Notes under the pieces: model-generated
Seen by the model: only the letters and a program-made list of their open reading frames with translations
Told to the model about the DNA's origin: nothing
The model's database searches: none
In this document: piece by piece, positions 1-11,344 of the stretch
Layout: each line of letters opens with the position of its first letter
Numbering within the stretch: the first letter of the stretch is position 1
Source of the DNA: Sesamum alatum
Taxonomy: Eukaryota; Streptophyta; Magnoliopsida; Lamiales; Pedaliaceae
Reading direction: 5' to 3'
Assembly: GCA_034509735.1 (NCBI GenBank)
Contig: JACGWO010000004.1
Coordinates: 17,589,395 to 17,653,394 of the forward strand
Length of the DNA stretch: 64,000 nt
Program-made: the position numbers and the translations under genes

Positions 1-770
1 TAAACTGCCGCTGACAATGGGTCAAACATGCACTATCTAAGGGCATTTCGATCTGAGGATGTTAATTTAAACCTGTCTGATCTGTGTTTCTGTCTTTGGA
101 ATAGCAACAATGGACACTCGCAATAATGCATACCTTCCTTCACTAATTAGCCCATTAACTTACCACCCTATATATGTCAATTACAACCCTTGAGTGACCA
201 CTCGGCAATAACCCCAACAAATTCAGCTACTAGCTCTTGTAGCTTACATCTTGTAGAAACAACTTTCAAGGAAAAGTTACAAATGCAGGAAGCTAATTAC
301 AATCAACACTCGCCACCATAACTGCAAACAAAAGCCAGTATTTGTCATCATACTCAAAGTCAGCATCCAAATCCACGACTTTTCAGGCAGAGAGATTGTG
401 AACTAACTGTTATCTGTTTGTCAATAATTTAGTGTCTAATAGTGAACTTTCTTATCATCCTGTGATTTGATCTACTGGTGCAACTTCTCCCTGCAGAGTC
501 TATTTAAGTAGTTAGACATCAATTATATACATGCATAGATATGGATGTTTGTGGTGTAATTGCTGCTTATTCTTGCATATTTTACTTTGTAATGGGTCTC
601 TTGATGAGAGTAAATCAACAAATCTACTACTTTGCTGTGATATCATGCATCTGACAATCCCAAGTATTATAGTTTCAGTTGAAACATTTCCATTATGATG
701 GCTGTTTCAGTCTAATTATCATATGTGTTTCTTCTAGACACAGATTTATACGTGTATTTCTTTTCTCCAG
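1..770 (+). other. Intronic sequence of the BSD-domain gene (5' exons lie outside)
   Basis: No convincing coding stretch, repeat or RNA gene is visible here. The following exon starts at a pyrimidine-rich acceptor (cag at 768-770), and the BSD domain of this family is preceded by a long N-terminal region, so the missing upstream exons should lie left of the window. The stretch is read as the tail of an intron, by inference from the splice site and the incomplete protein. Confidence 0.5.
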
Positions 771-958
771 ATTTTGATATATCCGATGCCCAGTACAAGC
801 ATGCGTTGGCTGTTGAATATCTAGCTCCAAGATTGGCTGCTCTTAGAATTGAACTTTGCCCAGTCCATATGAGTGAGGGCTACTTCTGGATGGTCTATTT
901 TGTTCTTCTACATTCAAGGTTAAATAAACATGATGCTGATCTGTTGTCTTCGCCACAG
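771..958 (+). CDS. BSD-domain protein, penultimate exon (BSD domain core)
   Basis: The exon encodes about 62 residues beginning with the tail of an Asp codon and running through DISDAQYKHALAVEYLAPRL to NKHDADLLSSPQ. This matches the BSD domain (BTF2-like, synapse-associated, DOS2-like) of plant BSD-domain proteins, including the paired aromatic segment GYFWMVYFVLLH, which carries the conserved Phe-Trp of the family. BSD domains are small three-helix modules in TFIIH p62 and in several poorly characterised plant proteins; the molecular role here is unknown. The acceptor is ctccag at 765-770 and the donor is GTTAGT at 959. The exon ends on a complete codon and is in frame with the next exon at 1628. 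An ATG at 725 opens the same frame but lies before the acceptor and is probably not the true start. Confidence 0.85.
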
Positions 959-1627
959 GTTAGTTGGTAACTTAGAATTAGACATCAAGTGATGCACTTA
1001 ACTTTCAGTTTGCAGTAAATTGGAGCATCGTAGTTCTTTATTTTCCTGGACAAAAATATGAAGTTTTGCCCAGATTTTCAAGTCAAAAGCATGCCCCAGA
1101 GAAATGAGCTAGTACATTGTCATGTCTTTGAGTATATACTCAGTTTTCAATTCATATTTGGTCTTCACGGTAATTTGTTTTTACTGTGTTTGTCAAAGTG
1201 ATCTGGCCCTGGGGGTGACTTGACATGGAGATAAAACATTTAGTTGTTCTGTTATGCTCTTGTTATAGTAAGTTCCAGAATATTTATTGCCATCCTAACA
1301 TAAGCTGGTTCTCAGTTGAAAAAAAGACACCTTAGTTAAGTGTTCATTTCCCCCTTTCCCCTTCTTTTATTTTTAAAGCATTGTCTTCCTTCTATTTCAT
1401 ATCAACTATGAAATAGTTTTTGTTGTTTATGTTAGTCAATATAACGTTAGGATTGTAGGTTGCATAATGAAGATTGATTTTGGGTTTGAGTGAGACTAGA
1501 ATCAAGTTGTTCTTGGTACCGTGCATGGTGTTATGTTTGAAACATATATCGCAGTTCTTGCCCCAGAATCTTGATGAAACTGAGCAGTATGCAACTAGTT
1601 GTCCTTATTTGTGTAATTGGCATGCAG

Positions 1628-2176
1628 ATTGTGCAAGCAAGAGCTATGTGGATGCAAGAGCTACAAAAGCGAACTAAGGAGGAGTCATACTGGTTGGGAA
1701 TGAATAATTTTCATTCAAAAGAAAGTGCAGATTCACCGCGTGAGAATTTTATCGTGCACTCTTATGAAGATGCTTATTTTGGAAATGTGTCGGACCAAAT
1801 ATCTCCTTACGAATCTTCAATGCACCATATGACAGCAGACCATGAGATCGAGAAGCACCCGTTTAATGAAGTCGAGTTCATTGACAAGTCTGTTATCAAA
1901 GAAGATCCAGCACCCAAACTCCTGGAGAAGGAGATAGTTGTGGGTTCATCCATCGAAACACCAGTGGATGATTATAACGTTGACGATGATGATGATGATG
2001 ATGATGATGATGACTGGCTAAAGGAAGACCCCGACCTAATTGGCTATTCAGGCACCTCAATTGTGGTAAATGAAGAAGATATATCGTTTAGTGATCTGGA
2101 GGAGGATTTAGATTGCTCTATGCCCATTAAATACAAGGTAGCCTCAACGGAAGAGAATAGAACTAAAACTTCATGA
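1628..2176 (+). CDS. BSD-domain protein, last exon (acidic C-terminal tail)
   Basis: This exon follows a 669-bp GT-AG intron (959-1627, acceptor tgcag) and continues the same frame with IVQARAMWMQELQKRTK, the segment that follows the BSD domain in plant homologues. The rest (about 165 residues) is a poorly conserved acidic tail with a run of aspartates encoded by a GAT microsatellite at about 1982-2014, ending at TGA 2174-2176. The tail is rich in Glu, Asp and Ser and is probably disordered. No stop or frameshift interrupts it, so this is the one gene in the window that looks intact in the part visible. Its position at the edge of a transposon-rich block may expose it to heterochromatin spread; that is inference. 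Confidence 0.85.
   Translation: MVQARAMWMQELQKRTKEESYWLGMNNFHSKESADSPRENFIVHSYEDAYFGNVSDQISPYESSMHHMTADHEIEKHPFNEVEFIDKSVIKEDPAPKLLEKEIVVGSSIETPVDDYNVDDDDDDDDDDDWLKEDPDLIGYSGTSIVVNEEDISFSDLEEDLDCSMPIKYKVASTEENRTKTS
1982..2014 (+). repeat. Coding (GAT)n microsatellite, poly-Asp
   Basis: A nearly pure GAT trinucleotide run inside the last BSD exon encodes about eleven consecutive Asp residues. It can change length without breaking the frame. Confidence 0.9.
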
Positions 2177-3030
2177 GTTTGTACATGGGAAATTCCTATT
2201 GTTTTTTGCCAAGAAAAAGTCTCTTGGCAAGTTGATCAAGCCACGAAATGGAATATGTGCCAGCCCTTCCTACCACTTGCAGGAATGACTCATGAATTGT
2301 GTTAGCATAGTCGAAACCATCTCGACATTGTGTGCTTGGTCTTCCAAGTGTTATATCAGGATCTGGAGGTTAAAAGCCAATAGTGTTTCCAGTATGAGCA
2401 GCAATCCGAAATGGCAGAAGTTTACTGCACATAACGGTATCAAAGTCGAAGAATTTTGATGATTCGTATTTCCAGTTTTCTGTCGGGCAAGAGCCACCGA
2501 GAAGGTACTATATGTTCCTTAGTTCGTTTTTCCTTTAAACTATAGAATAGCTTCAGGCAATAACTTGGCTTGGTGACGAATTGTCTCCCCATCCTTTTTA
2601 CCTTTTTCATGTGCTATGCCATGAAGTCACAGCTCGACCATGACCTTGAGAAGAAAGAACTCAAATGCAAGTCATGGTTGATTACATGTACATATTACTA
2701 GAAAATACGAAGCAACGGTTGCTGAATGAAATTCCTCCCTTGTTAACCCTGGTTAATAGACTTGTGAAGTCTTGTGCTTATATTGAAAGCATACATCGGA
2801 CATGTAATTTTGCCTATCTTATACTCGCATCGTGAAGCTCACTGTCTGATTGGTATGACGAATTGGAATAGTAAGTATGGCTAACATAGTCAACACTCCC
2901 ACCTCTTGTATTTGAATGAGGTGAAGATTTGCTGAAGCAAATTGCTGGAGATTTATAGCAACCAGCCACATTTCATGTTGCCTTGCTTTTATTATGACAG
3001 AAAGGTACATGGAAATTTCTCATACATGTG
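2177..3030 (+). other. 3' UTR and downstream flank of the BSD gene
   Basis: No coding similarity or repeat was recognised. The first several hundred bases are likely 3' UTR, but no decisive polyadenylation signal was found, so the transcript end is not placed. Confidence 0.4.
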
Positions 3031-3600
3031 TGGGCAAATTATAAGGAACTCCTCTGAGGTTTGGTATAATTATAAATATTTTCTTTTTGTTTGAAAAATT
3101 ATCATACCTCTTGATTTTAACGGTCATTTAATAACTAGTTCAATCCGTTGGCCTTAGTTATAAGGCATAAAATGCATTTAAGCCAAAATTAAAACTAGTT
3201 CATGAACTCCCGTGGTAATTCGTATACAGATTGTACCTTTCGAACTTGTCAAACCCCGTCCTACATTTGCAGTGTTTACATCCTAATTTTCATGAAGGTT
3301 AGATTTTGCTTTTAGTTTCCCATCTTTTTTATCCACATTGAACCGTTATTTATTAAAATGCACCGTTGTTGTGGGGGCCTATACAATAATATTCGGAATT
3401 TACTTAAATGTCCTAAACTTCTCAATAACCTAAAAAATAACAAAGATAGGCGCAATGTGGTCATACCGGTCGGACTTTTATACATATGGACTCATTATAT
3501 TGATTGGTCACTTCTGAATTATTGGTTCACGTAAAATTGTACAACTCGAGAATATCTACAAAGAGCAATCATTCATGTTTTAGGTACAACTTTTCTACCC
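3031..3600. repeat. MULE-terminus-like fragment and unassigned AT-rich sequence
   Basis: Sequence at about 3031-3110 (gggcaaattataaggaac, then cctctgaggtttgg) resembles the terminal inverted repeat of the MULE at 9976, which starts gggtaaattacatttaaacc and has cctgaggtttg. No matching second terminus or TSD was found, so it is read as a decayed MULE end. The rest of the interval shows nothing recognisable. Confidence 0.35.
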
Positions 3601-5130
3601 TTTTCTACTTAGAATATATTCTTACGATCTTATTTTCTCCTTTATGACACCATTAACTTAAGCATCGAATGACTATAACCGGAGCCTTTTTGATGTTGTT
3701 CTCACGTGTTTCGTCTTACAGGATACACGATCAGATCTCCAGACTCCAGCGTATCTAAGCACCTTTGGAGTATTCCTAAAATAGATAAGACGTTAACAAA
3801 AACTTCTAAATCCTGACACGTAACATTTGGCACCGTCCATAGGAAATCACAAATCCTTTTTTCTTGAAGATTTTGGAAATGGCTGAAACCCCCCAGCAAA
3901 AATGTTGTTGGTCCATTTGGGACCCAAATGAACCTCAAGGAGGTCATCCTCCCTAGGACAAGATACTTCATCTTTCGTGATTTGATTCGTAAGATGTTCA
4001 TGGAATGGGTGAAGGACCTAGTTTGAGAAAGCGAATGTTGAGGCCTCGACTCAACCTAACCTCCCACCACCACCACAACCACTACCAAAAGCAAGACGAG
4101 AATTGTTTCCAAATGCTGGAGCAGGACATAACTTGGAAAGAAGCCCTGAGCGAGCACCATTAGCCAATTATGAAGGACTAGCAAACAACCGAGCTCCTAA
4201 GGACCGACCTACGAGGAATGAGGTCCAAGAACTTAATGAGTAGCTTAATCGTGTTGGTAGGCATATCAAGGAGCTACGAATGACGAACTGTTTTGCCTAA
4301 TGTACAACACTTCATTGCAATGAGGATCACCTTCCACACTTGAGATCCTCAAGGAAAAATTAGACTAGGGAGTTAAATTCCAAATCTACCTCGATACAAT
4401 GGAGACAAAGACCCGAAAAAGCACTTGTCATCCTTTGAAAATATTATGCAGCTCTAAGGACTGTCAGACAGTTAAATTCCAAAATTTTTATTACTGACAT
4501 ATATTGTCGTGCATGAAAGTGCTTCACATCACTTCCTCCCCGAACTCTGGGTCATCTGCTATTCATTGCTAGCAAGAAGAAAATCAAGAGGCTAGAGACT
4601 CACCTCTTTATGATAAGACAGAAGTAGGACGAGACAATCAACATTTTGATCCATGGTTCGAAGAAGGGACCTTTTGCATTTGCCTTAACTCGTGAGGCAC
4701 TAGAGGATGTTGAGGAACTCATGGCTAGGCAGAAAGATATATCCATGAGGAAGAGATGAATGTAATAGCGGAATGGAAGTAGAATATATTCCAGGTTCAT
4801 CTAAACAAACGAAAGGGAGAATGAAAAGGAGAAGGATAAGACCAAGTGTGAAAAAGACCAGACAATACAAATGATACAATAATCAGACACCCCTAAACTC
4901 TATATGAGTTGAAACACTTATGGCCATGAGAACAAGAATCTCCCGCAATGGCTGAAGAGAATTGACCTACACACTCTACGAAGAACTCCAAATACTATAT
5001 AAAGATTGATGTCATAATACCAAGGAATGTTTTTTAGCTCAAAGAAATAATTAAAAGACTGATTAGACAGGGGTACTTTAAAGAGCATAGAAAGGCGTAA
5101 CCTCGTCATGATCATGGATTATAGTTCCTT
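3600..5130 (+). mobile_element. Ty3/gypsy retrotransposon relic (LTR tail, primer region, gag)
   Basis: The motif tttggcaccgtccatagg at about 3825-3845 is a decayed form of the tttggcgccgtctgtgg sequence found just inside the 5' LTR of many plant gypsy elements. Gag-like sequence follows in the correct order. The left limit is approximate: the sequence before 3825 resembles the end of a 5' LTR, but the LTR start could not be defined. No polymerase region is present, so the element ends within or just after gag. Confidence 0.65.
3877..5130 (+). pseudogene. Decayed gypsy gag
   Basis: Fragments of gypsy gag are readable in all three forward frames between stops. One at about 4384-4455 reads YNGDKDPKKHLSSFENIM, the capsid motif (Y-G-x-D-P-x-x-H-L-x-x-F). 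One at about 4670-4790 reads AFALTREALEDVEELMAR and then continues into the helix that follows capsid. One at about 5030-5100 reads LIRQGYFKEHRK, the end of gag before the protease. Many stops and frameshifts show it is long dead. Family assignment rests on these motifs in the right order. Confidence 0.65.
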
Positions 5131-5562
5131 TTTTAACACAAGGTCGAGTTAATAAATGTTAGAAACTTTTGAAAAATATTTCAAAAATACTAGAGAAAAA
5201 TTGTAAAACTAAATAATAATATAGTATTTACTTTTTAACTGTGTTATAAAATATCTTTATTACATTAATATACATATATACAGTTAACATTACTAGTTTA
5301 ACATACTAATAAATCAATTATCATATAAAATATTTATGTGTGACACAAGAATTTATATATTTGTAGCCTAGTGGATCTAAATGTTTCGGTAAAAGATTTG
5401 GAAAAATAAAAAGCTTCCTAGAAAATCCAAAGATTTCATAGGAAAATTAAGAAAAAAAGAGTGTTCGAAGAAAAGCCAGATAATTTTGAAACTATCATCT
5501 ATTTTTGTTTCCGTAAAATTAAAAATGGAAAATTTTCCATAATTTTGGTAGAAACTTATGAA
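5131..5562. other. AT-rich spacer, nothing recognised
   Basis: AT-rich sequence with no coding signal, terminal motif or repeat that I can name. Its last bases are the left copy of the MULE target-site duplication. Confidence 0.5.
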
Positions 5563-5571
5563 AATTTTAAA
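5563..5571. repeat. Target-site duplication of MULE 1, left copy (AATTTTAAA)
   Basis: Identical to 9853-9861 immediately outside the right terminus. Confidence 0.85.
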
Positions 5572-5969
5572 GGAAAAATTGCATGCAACCCCCTATGTTA
5601 TGCTAAAATTGCACAGAACTTAATTACCTGTGTTTAATAAATAGTCAAAAGAATCACGTGAATTCTGAGACCCTCCAAAAAGAAACCCCTCTGCCCAAAA
5701 ACTAACGGAGGGGGTTACACATGCGCTTGACCTACGATGGTGGGTGTTTTTTCTTTTTGCCCAAAATATGCAAAATGCCCTTCTCCCCAATTACATATAA
5801 AACTTAAACCTCCTTTGACAAACACACTACACACAAAGAGGATTGAGGTGCAACAAGTTTAATTTTTTCTTTCCGGTATAAAACTTTAAATTTATTATTT
5901 AATATTCTTTTTCTGGTGATGATTTTTTCAACATTCATTTTTTTATTTATTTACTGTTATTTTTTTAGG

Positions 5970-6390
5970 ATGTCTTTTGCTTCGAGAAAGTCCGCCTCTA
6001 AAGATAAAAAAATTGATTTGCAATACCAAAATCCAAAGTGTTATTGCAAAATAAAAATACAGCAATTAGAGTTGTAGGTCCAACAAAAAAGATCGAGGGA
6101 AAAGTTCTGTAATTGTAGAACAAATGAATGTAACTTCTTTGTTGATTTGAGCCTAATAGTATATCTGGAAAATTTCACAGCCAACATCAACCGCGTCTAC
6201 TAAATTTGAGGAAGAGGTCCAATCCAGATAAGTGAAAATGGAGGATAATTTTTGCAGAAGTACTATCTGTATGCCAGGATTTGACATCTAATATTAAGAG
6301 ACTTGAAGCAAACGAAAGAATGATGAATGCATTCTTATTAGTTCTTGTTGTTTTGCTTGTAGCAGTATTATTGAAGCGGTTGTTACTAAT
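5970..6390 (+). pseudogene. GRF-type zinc-finger protein relic with C-terminal membrane segment
   Basis: From the ATG at 5970 the frame reads MSFASRKSASKDKK and then PKCYCK, but meets TAG at 6075. The same frame continues after the stop with KFCNCRTNECNFFVDL, giving the Cys-x-Cys ... Cys ... Cys-x-Phe-Phe pattern of a GRF zinc finger. Further on, at about 6298-6385 in a shifted frame, comes RLEANERMMNAFLLVLVVLL, a short helical stretch running into a hydrophobic segment. Small plant proteins with GRF finger, coiled coil and C-terminal membrane anchor are known and are often repeat-associated. Here the gene sits just inside the left terminus and on the strand opposite to the transposase. It is broken by at least one stop and one shift. 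Confidence 0.6.
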
Positions 6391-6631
6391 ATATTGCTAT
6401 TTAACCAATTTGGATGTTTCTAATTTGTAGTCTATTCCCAGTAATATATTTCAAGAACACAAAAGAAGTAGAAGCAAAAAAGTTAATCATTTAATTCATC
6501 CAAAATGTCAAATATGACAATCCAATTTGTTGATTAATTCCCTTAGGCAAAAGACATAAATACTGCAAACACAAAAGCCTAAAAAACTTTAATCCTTCAT
6601 TTTTTCATACCAAAACACTTAGAATGCCATC

Positions 6632-6967
6632 TTACAAAAAGTTTCCATTAAATTTCAATCTCTGTTCCCAGATGCATCGGGGCATGTTAGATGAACTTGA
6701 CACTGTGTGCGGCCTATATGAGGTAGAGAGACTCTTCAATTGAAAAGTTAAAGTTTCCCTGGTGGATGTGCAACATTCTCTTTGGAAACTACTACTTGTG
6801 CTTGAACCTTTAGCCCTCTTCTGTATTTTTGGTGATTTAGAAACTATTTTCTTCTTCTCAAAGCATGAGGCACTGGTCTTTGTGGAGGGGCCTGCACTAA
6901 GACGTTTTGCAATTAGTGGAATTTTACTTACACTGACAAAAAAATCATTGAATAAGAAATAATTCAA
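6632..6967 (-). pseudogene. Unassigned open frame in MULE 1, possible transposase 3' exon
   Basis: An uninterrupted 111-codon frame, rich in Ser and Lys, lies downstream of the transposase zinc knuckle on the same strand. Some MULE transposases have a variable low-complexity C-terminal tail after the knuckle. I do not recognise any conserved motif, so it may be a tail exon or chance. Confidence 0.25.
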
Positions 6968-7458
6968 AACCTGTGCATTATTACTGAATGGTGGCTGTGT
7001 AATTGCAGGCCCTTGTGCAGGTTGTGGGGGAAACTAAAATCACAAAATGTCGATTAATTAACTACAAATAGAGTCATATGAATCCACAAAGAAAAAATAT
7101 GATAAATTCATTTACTTGAAATGGTGAAGTGAATTGTGAAGACCTTGGTGGCAAAACCTGGTCTGACTGATGTGGGTTGAGTACAAGATGGCCTTCTTAA
7201 CTTCTGGAAATGGCAGACATCTGCAATAAGACAAGTCATTATTAGACATACACTGTTTATATTTTATGATAAATGTAATTAATTTACCTTATTTGTCCTT
7301 AATTGGGAACTTTGAGTTGATCTCATAAACTGTGAGGCTTGTGGTATCTGGAAAGTAATGAATTTCAGTCATCCTAGTCATATATGCCCATTTTGTGACA
7401 GCCCAGTCTGACTATTGGGAGCAGGCATTTGCACAAGAGACATATGTATTAAAATCAA

Positions 7459-8782
7459 TCAGAATTTGTTAAACTCATATTGGAAACTCAGATTATAAAT
7501 TGTGAAAGAATACCTCATTGAGATTAATACTTTCACTTGTGCCTGAACACTGTTGTGGTATTTCTGTTGCATGTGATGGTCTAGTCCCATCTGCTGGATG
7601 CTAAAAAAAGGCCAAAAAATTGCATTAATTGCCCAGACATGTTTAAACATATTTTTGTAACTGAATATATACATGCTAAATCTGTGTTTCTCTTGAGTTT
7701 GGATGAGGGGCGTTTGTGCAACTTCTTTTGTTGTGGCCTGTTTTGAGGCAGATCCCACATGTGTGTGTCAAGCCCTTCCTTGGCACTCTCCTAATTTTCC
7801 TTGTGTCATTTGGATCCCTCATTCGCACCTTTTTTGGCCGACCAACCTTTGACTTCACTAAAGGAGAAGCCACTTTTCTAAGTGTTCACTCCTCAAAATC
7901 ATGCATACCAGGTACATGATTTATCATATGACTGTGGACACCTAAGTATGTCTCCTTTTCAAAGAAAGTGTCCACATAGTCTTCTACATTGAGTCTGTGG
8001 TAGCTAACTGTTGCAATTGCATGACAGCATGGATATCCAAGTTGGAACATACCACAACCACAATGCCTGCTTTCTTTTCTTTGCCTCTCAATCTTTTTGC
8101 AGATGTTAGGGAAAAGATCACCACAATATTTTTCTATTCCAGCTCTCTTGATCTGAATTCTAGTAATACATCTTCTCCTTATAGTTTGAAACATGTCAAT
8201 TATAGGTCGTTCTTTTGCTTCAAGTATGTAACTGTTGAAGGTCTCAGACATGTTGTTGACTAGTGTATTACACTTGGCTTTAGAAAGAAAAAAACACCTT
8301 GCCCAATGATGAGCAGGCACCTTTGACAACCATTCAAAAGAAGTCTGGACAGACCTTACTCAAGGGCAATATTAGGGTCATCAAAATCTGAGGCATTATA
8401 AGGCAATGACGAAATATGTTCATCTTGAGGAATCATATTACCCTGTGTATCAAGAACTAATACTTGGCCCTGTTTTTCTTCAAAGTAAAGTGGAATTACA
8501 CTCAGCCCCTTAAAAGTCCTTAGTAATTCTCTTATACCCTCATCCCCATTCAACATCCGAAGCCCATTGTCTAAATTGCCCAGGTAAACAGTAATGTATG
8601 ACAACATTAAGCCCTTTACCCCCAGCCTTAGCATGCATATCCAATAAGTTACCATAATACAATCTTTTCCTATCTACATTAGGGAACCACACACTAATAC
8701 CACCTACATCTCTAATTCTAGGAACTCATTTAATGACCCCACCAACCCACATATCAAATTCAACGAAATCATCCAACATCAT
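7459..8782 (-). pseudogene. MuDR/MULE transposase relic lacking the catalytic domain
   Basis: Reading right to left, a start at 8782-8779 opens the plant MuDR N-terminal region (VWFPNVDRKRLYYGNLLDMH, then GKGL at about 8600-8690, with stops). The frame then passes abruptly, near 8335-8360, into SKVPAHHWARCFFLSKAKCN (from 8329), the region that follows the catalytic domain. Next come the SWIM zinc finger at about 8025-8075 (HCGCGMFQLGYPCCHAIA, C-x-C ... C-x-H), a GRPKKVR basic patch, and a C2HC zinc knuckle CGICLKTGHNKRSC at about 7712-7753. The central segment that holds the DDE catalytic residues is missing. One stop separates the SWIM part from the knuckle part. Order and motifs make the family secure; the protein cannot be active. 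Confidence 0.82.
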
Positions 8783-9852
8783 TTCTGCAATTAAATATAA
8801 CAAACAAATAAAATACTTAGTAATACACACAGGTAACAGTACCATATTTATTCATATTTAAATAACAAACATATTATATTCACAATTTGTGGGACAAAAT
8901 AACACACAACCCGACACTCTTTATCACATAAGGGCAAAAATAGTCAATAATTTATCTAATAGCACCATTCAATACAGTGTAAAATAAGGGGGTTGGGGTG
9001 TGGGGACCAACAGTGAAAGGATTGACTTTTCTAGGCATTCACTATACCTTCATTAGACAACAATGTATACAAAAGCAATGTACAGATGAAAATATATAGC
9101 ACAGGAATACAAAAGCAACATACAATTCACAATATACAACAAATGTGTTTGAGGTGTGGGGACCAACAGTGGATGAATCCACTGTTCTAGGCAAGAATAC
9201 ACATTTTTAAGTCAAGAAAGTAGAAAAAACTTACCTTTTGGAGTCTTCTTTTGTCCCACTTGTCCTCATAGCCTCATGTTCAAAGGCAAAACCTCAAGAT
9301 GCGTTTGTTTCTACCACAAACAAACAAAAAAAAAATCATGTCAGTATCCACCATAAAAGGGCAACCATTTGACCAAAATAGCAAAAGAAAACAAAAATCC
9401 GAGAGATATTCTTCTTACCATAGTATAAAACTCAAATGTCCAACTATTTTATGCAACACGCTGCTTCGCACCACTCAATAGTATTTATTCTTCATCATTA
9501 ACCAACTAAAATGTGGATCTCGCAACAAGAAAAGTGTGGATCTCGCAACAAGAAAATCGAAAACGAACGGAGCCCTAATCACATAAACCCTAGCCATAAT
9601 CTGAATATCTCTGAATTCTCTCCCTCTCTGTTCCTTATTCCCGTAAAAAAGTAAAAATTGAAGAGTTGTTTTTTACAACTTTAAGTTGGAGGGGTAAAAC
9701 GGGGCTTTCAATAAAAAATTAACACTGTTAACATTGACTAACGACAAGGGGCTAAATTTAAAATTACACAGGGGTTTTTATGCCTATTTAATTAACAGGG
9801 GGTCTTTTTTGCTGAGTTTTGAAAACACAGGGGGATTTTATGCAATCACCCC

Positions 9853-9861
9853 AATTTTAAA
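9853..9861. repeat. Target-site duplication of MULE 1, right copy (AATTTTAAA)
   Basis: Identical to 5563-5571 immediately outside the left terminus. Confidence 0.85.
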
Positions 9862-9975
9862 TCATGAAGCCAATCACTGCTCTTGTTTGTCGAATTTTAC
9901 AAAATCCATTGTTTTTTCTTCTGTGGTCCGAAATAATCGTAACGTAGGTTCTTCTTCTCTTAAAATTTTATTATA

Positions 9976-10589
9976 GGGTAAATTACATTTAAACCTCCTG
10001 AGGTTTGATATGATTACAAATACATCTCTATTAGATCAAAAAATAAATTTTACCCTCCTTGAGGTTTGTCCTGTCTTACATTTAACTCCACTTGAGGGTT
10101 TTGGTCAATTATCATGTGTATTCCGAAAATACCCCTGATAAAAAGTTTGATTATGATTTGACCAATTTTTCGAACCAAAATACCCTTTGGACCAAATTAT
10201 AATGTTTTAAATATTGAGCAGGTAAATGTTATGATCTATCATACTTTGTACTAAAATGTAATTTTTTTTCTAAAAGTTTTTGTCAGTTAAATGTTGAGGG
10301 GATTATCTTATGTATTATTTTCCTAATCATCTATTGCCAAGAAACGACCATATGCAACAACATTTAATAATAACATGTTGACAATAACCTCTAATCTTAT
10401 TGTACACAAAAAACATTCTCAATCATAATCTGTACACTAAAAATATTCTCAAGCTTGTAAAGTATGCATAATATAGAATGGCAACATATAGAATAGTAAA
10501 GAAAATGTTAATTATGCATGCACACAAAAACTCTACACTCAAAATCTAATCTGATAACTTCTCATGGTTAGGTGTTTTGTCAATTTTAC
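9976..10589. repeat. Left terminal inverted arm of MULE 2
   Basis: It pairs with 11345-11976 with many mismatches and small indels. The outer part carries the cctgaggtttg and tttaactcca phrases that recur at other MULE ends in this window. Confidence 0.82.
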
Positions 10590-11092
10590 TAATATAAAAA
10601 TATGCTTCCAAATGCTATAATTTAAATGTCATAAAAAACAAAGGCAAAAAATGGTGAACAATTATCAGACAAATGCCCAAGAACCTTATTGGAGTTTTAA
10701 CGTATGCACAAATGAAAAAATAGAATCAAAGCATCATTGATGTTAACTTAATCCTCTTAACATAGTACTAAAATCCACAAAAATCTCTTACCAATGAATG
10801 TAGGTTGAGCAAGAAAGTGAAAGATAATAGAAATAAAACTACAAATCACAACTGAAAATCTCTCAAACAACAAATGGTTCCAAACTATTGCAAAACCTCA
10901 CTTGAAAATTGCAAAAGTATCATTAGAAACTTTCCATGCACAAAATTCAGAAAGAACTACTTCTCTTTGCCAAAATCTTGTTCGTTCTTGGTGTCGGTAA
11001 ATGGGTCTTGCAACTATCAACTTGAAGAAGAAATAGATGAGATGAGGTGTCGAAGAGTCGGTTTATGGAGAAAGAAAGGGTTTGATCGTATT

Positions 11093-11135
<43 letters not shown>

Positions 11136-11344
11136 TTTAATTTTTTTTTATCTTTTTTAAAATTAATTTTTTTCTTTGCTTTTTTCTTGGATAAATGAAG
11201 GGTGGTTTTGTATTTGCACAATTTTTCCGCGAGCATTGTAATATTTTACAAACCTCAGGGAGGGTGAATGTAATTTTCTATCTAACAAGGATGTATCTGT
11301 AATTATACTAAACCTTAGGGGGTGCGGATGTAATTCACCCTTTG
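10590..11344. repeat. Core of MULE 2, with an extra terminus-like segment and a GA microsatellite
   Basis: No recognisable protein is encoded. A (GA)n tract lies at 11095-11131. The last ~140 bp (about 11200-11339) end in ggatgtaattcaccc and read, from the other strand, like a second MULE terminus (gggtgaattacatccgc, then ctaaggtttag). The right end therefore carries two terminus-like sequences in tandem, which could be an older nested MULE end or a duplicated terminus. Confidence 0.5.

Larger units (their letters stand above)
5572..9852 (-). mobile_element. Mutator-like element (MULE 1), 4.28 kb, 9-bp TSD
   Basis: The element is flanked by an exact 9-bp direct repeat AATTTTAAA (5563-5571 and 9853-9861), the TSD size typical of Mutator. 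Its ends are diverged inverted repeats: ggaaaaattgcatgcaac at the left, and ggggtgattgcataaaat reading inward from the right, both followed by ccccct-type tracts. Inside are a relic transposase gene on the minus strand and a relic GRF zinc-finger gene on the plus strand. The catalytic region of the transposase is deleted, so the copy could only move with help in trans. Confidence 0.88.

Noticed and set aside
725..770. ATG at 725 as the start of the BSD protein
   Set aside because: An acceptor at 768-770 and the known longer N-terminus of the family indicate that 725-770 is intron; the real start is outside the window.
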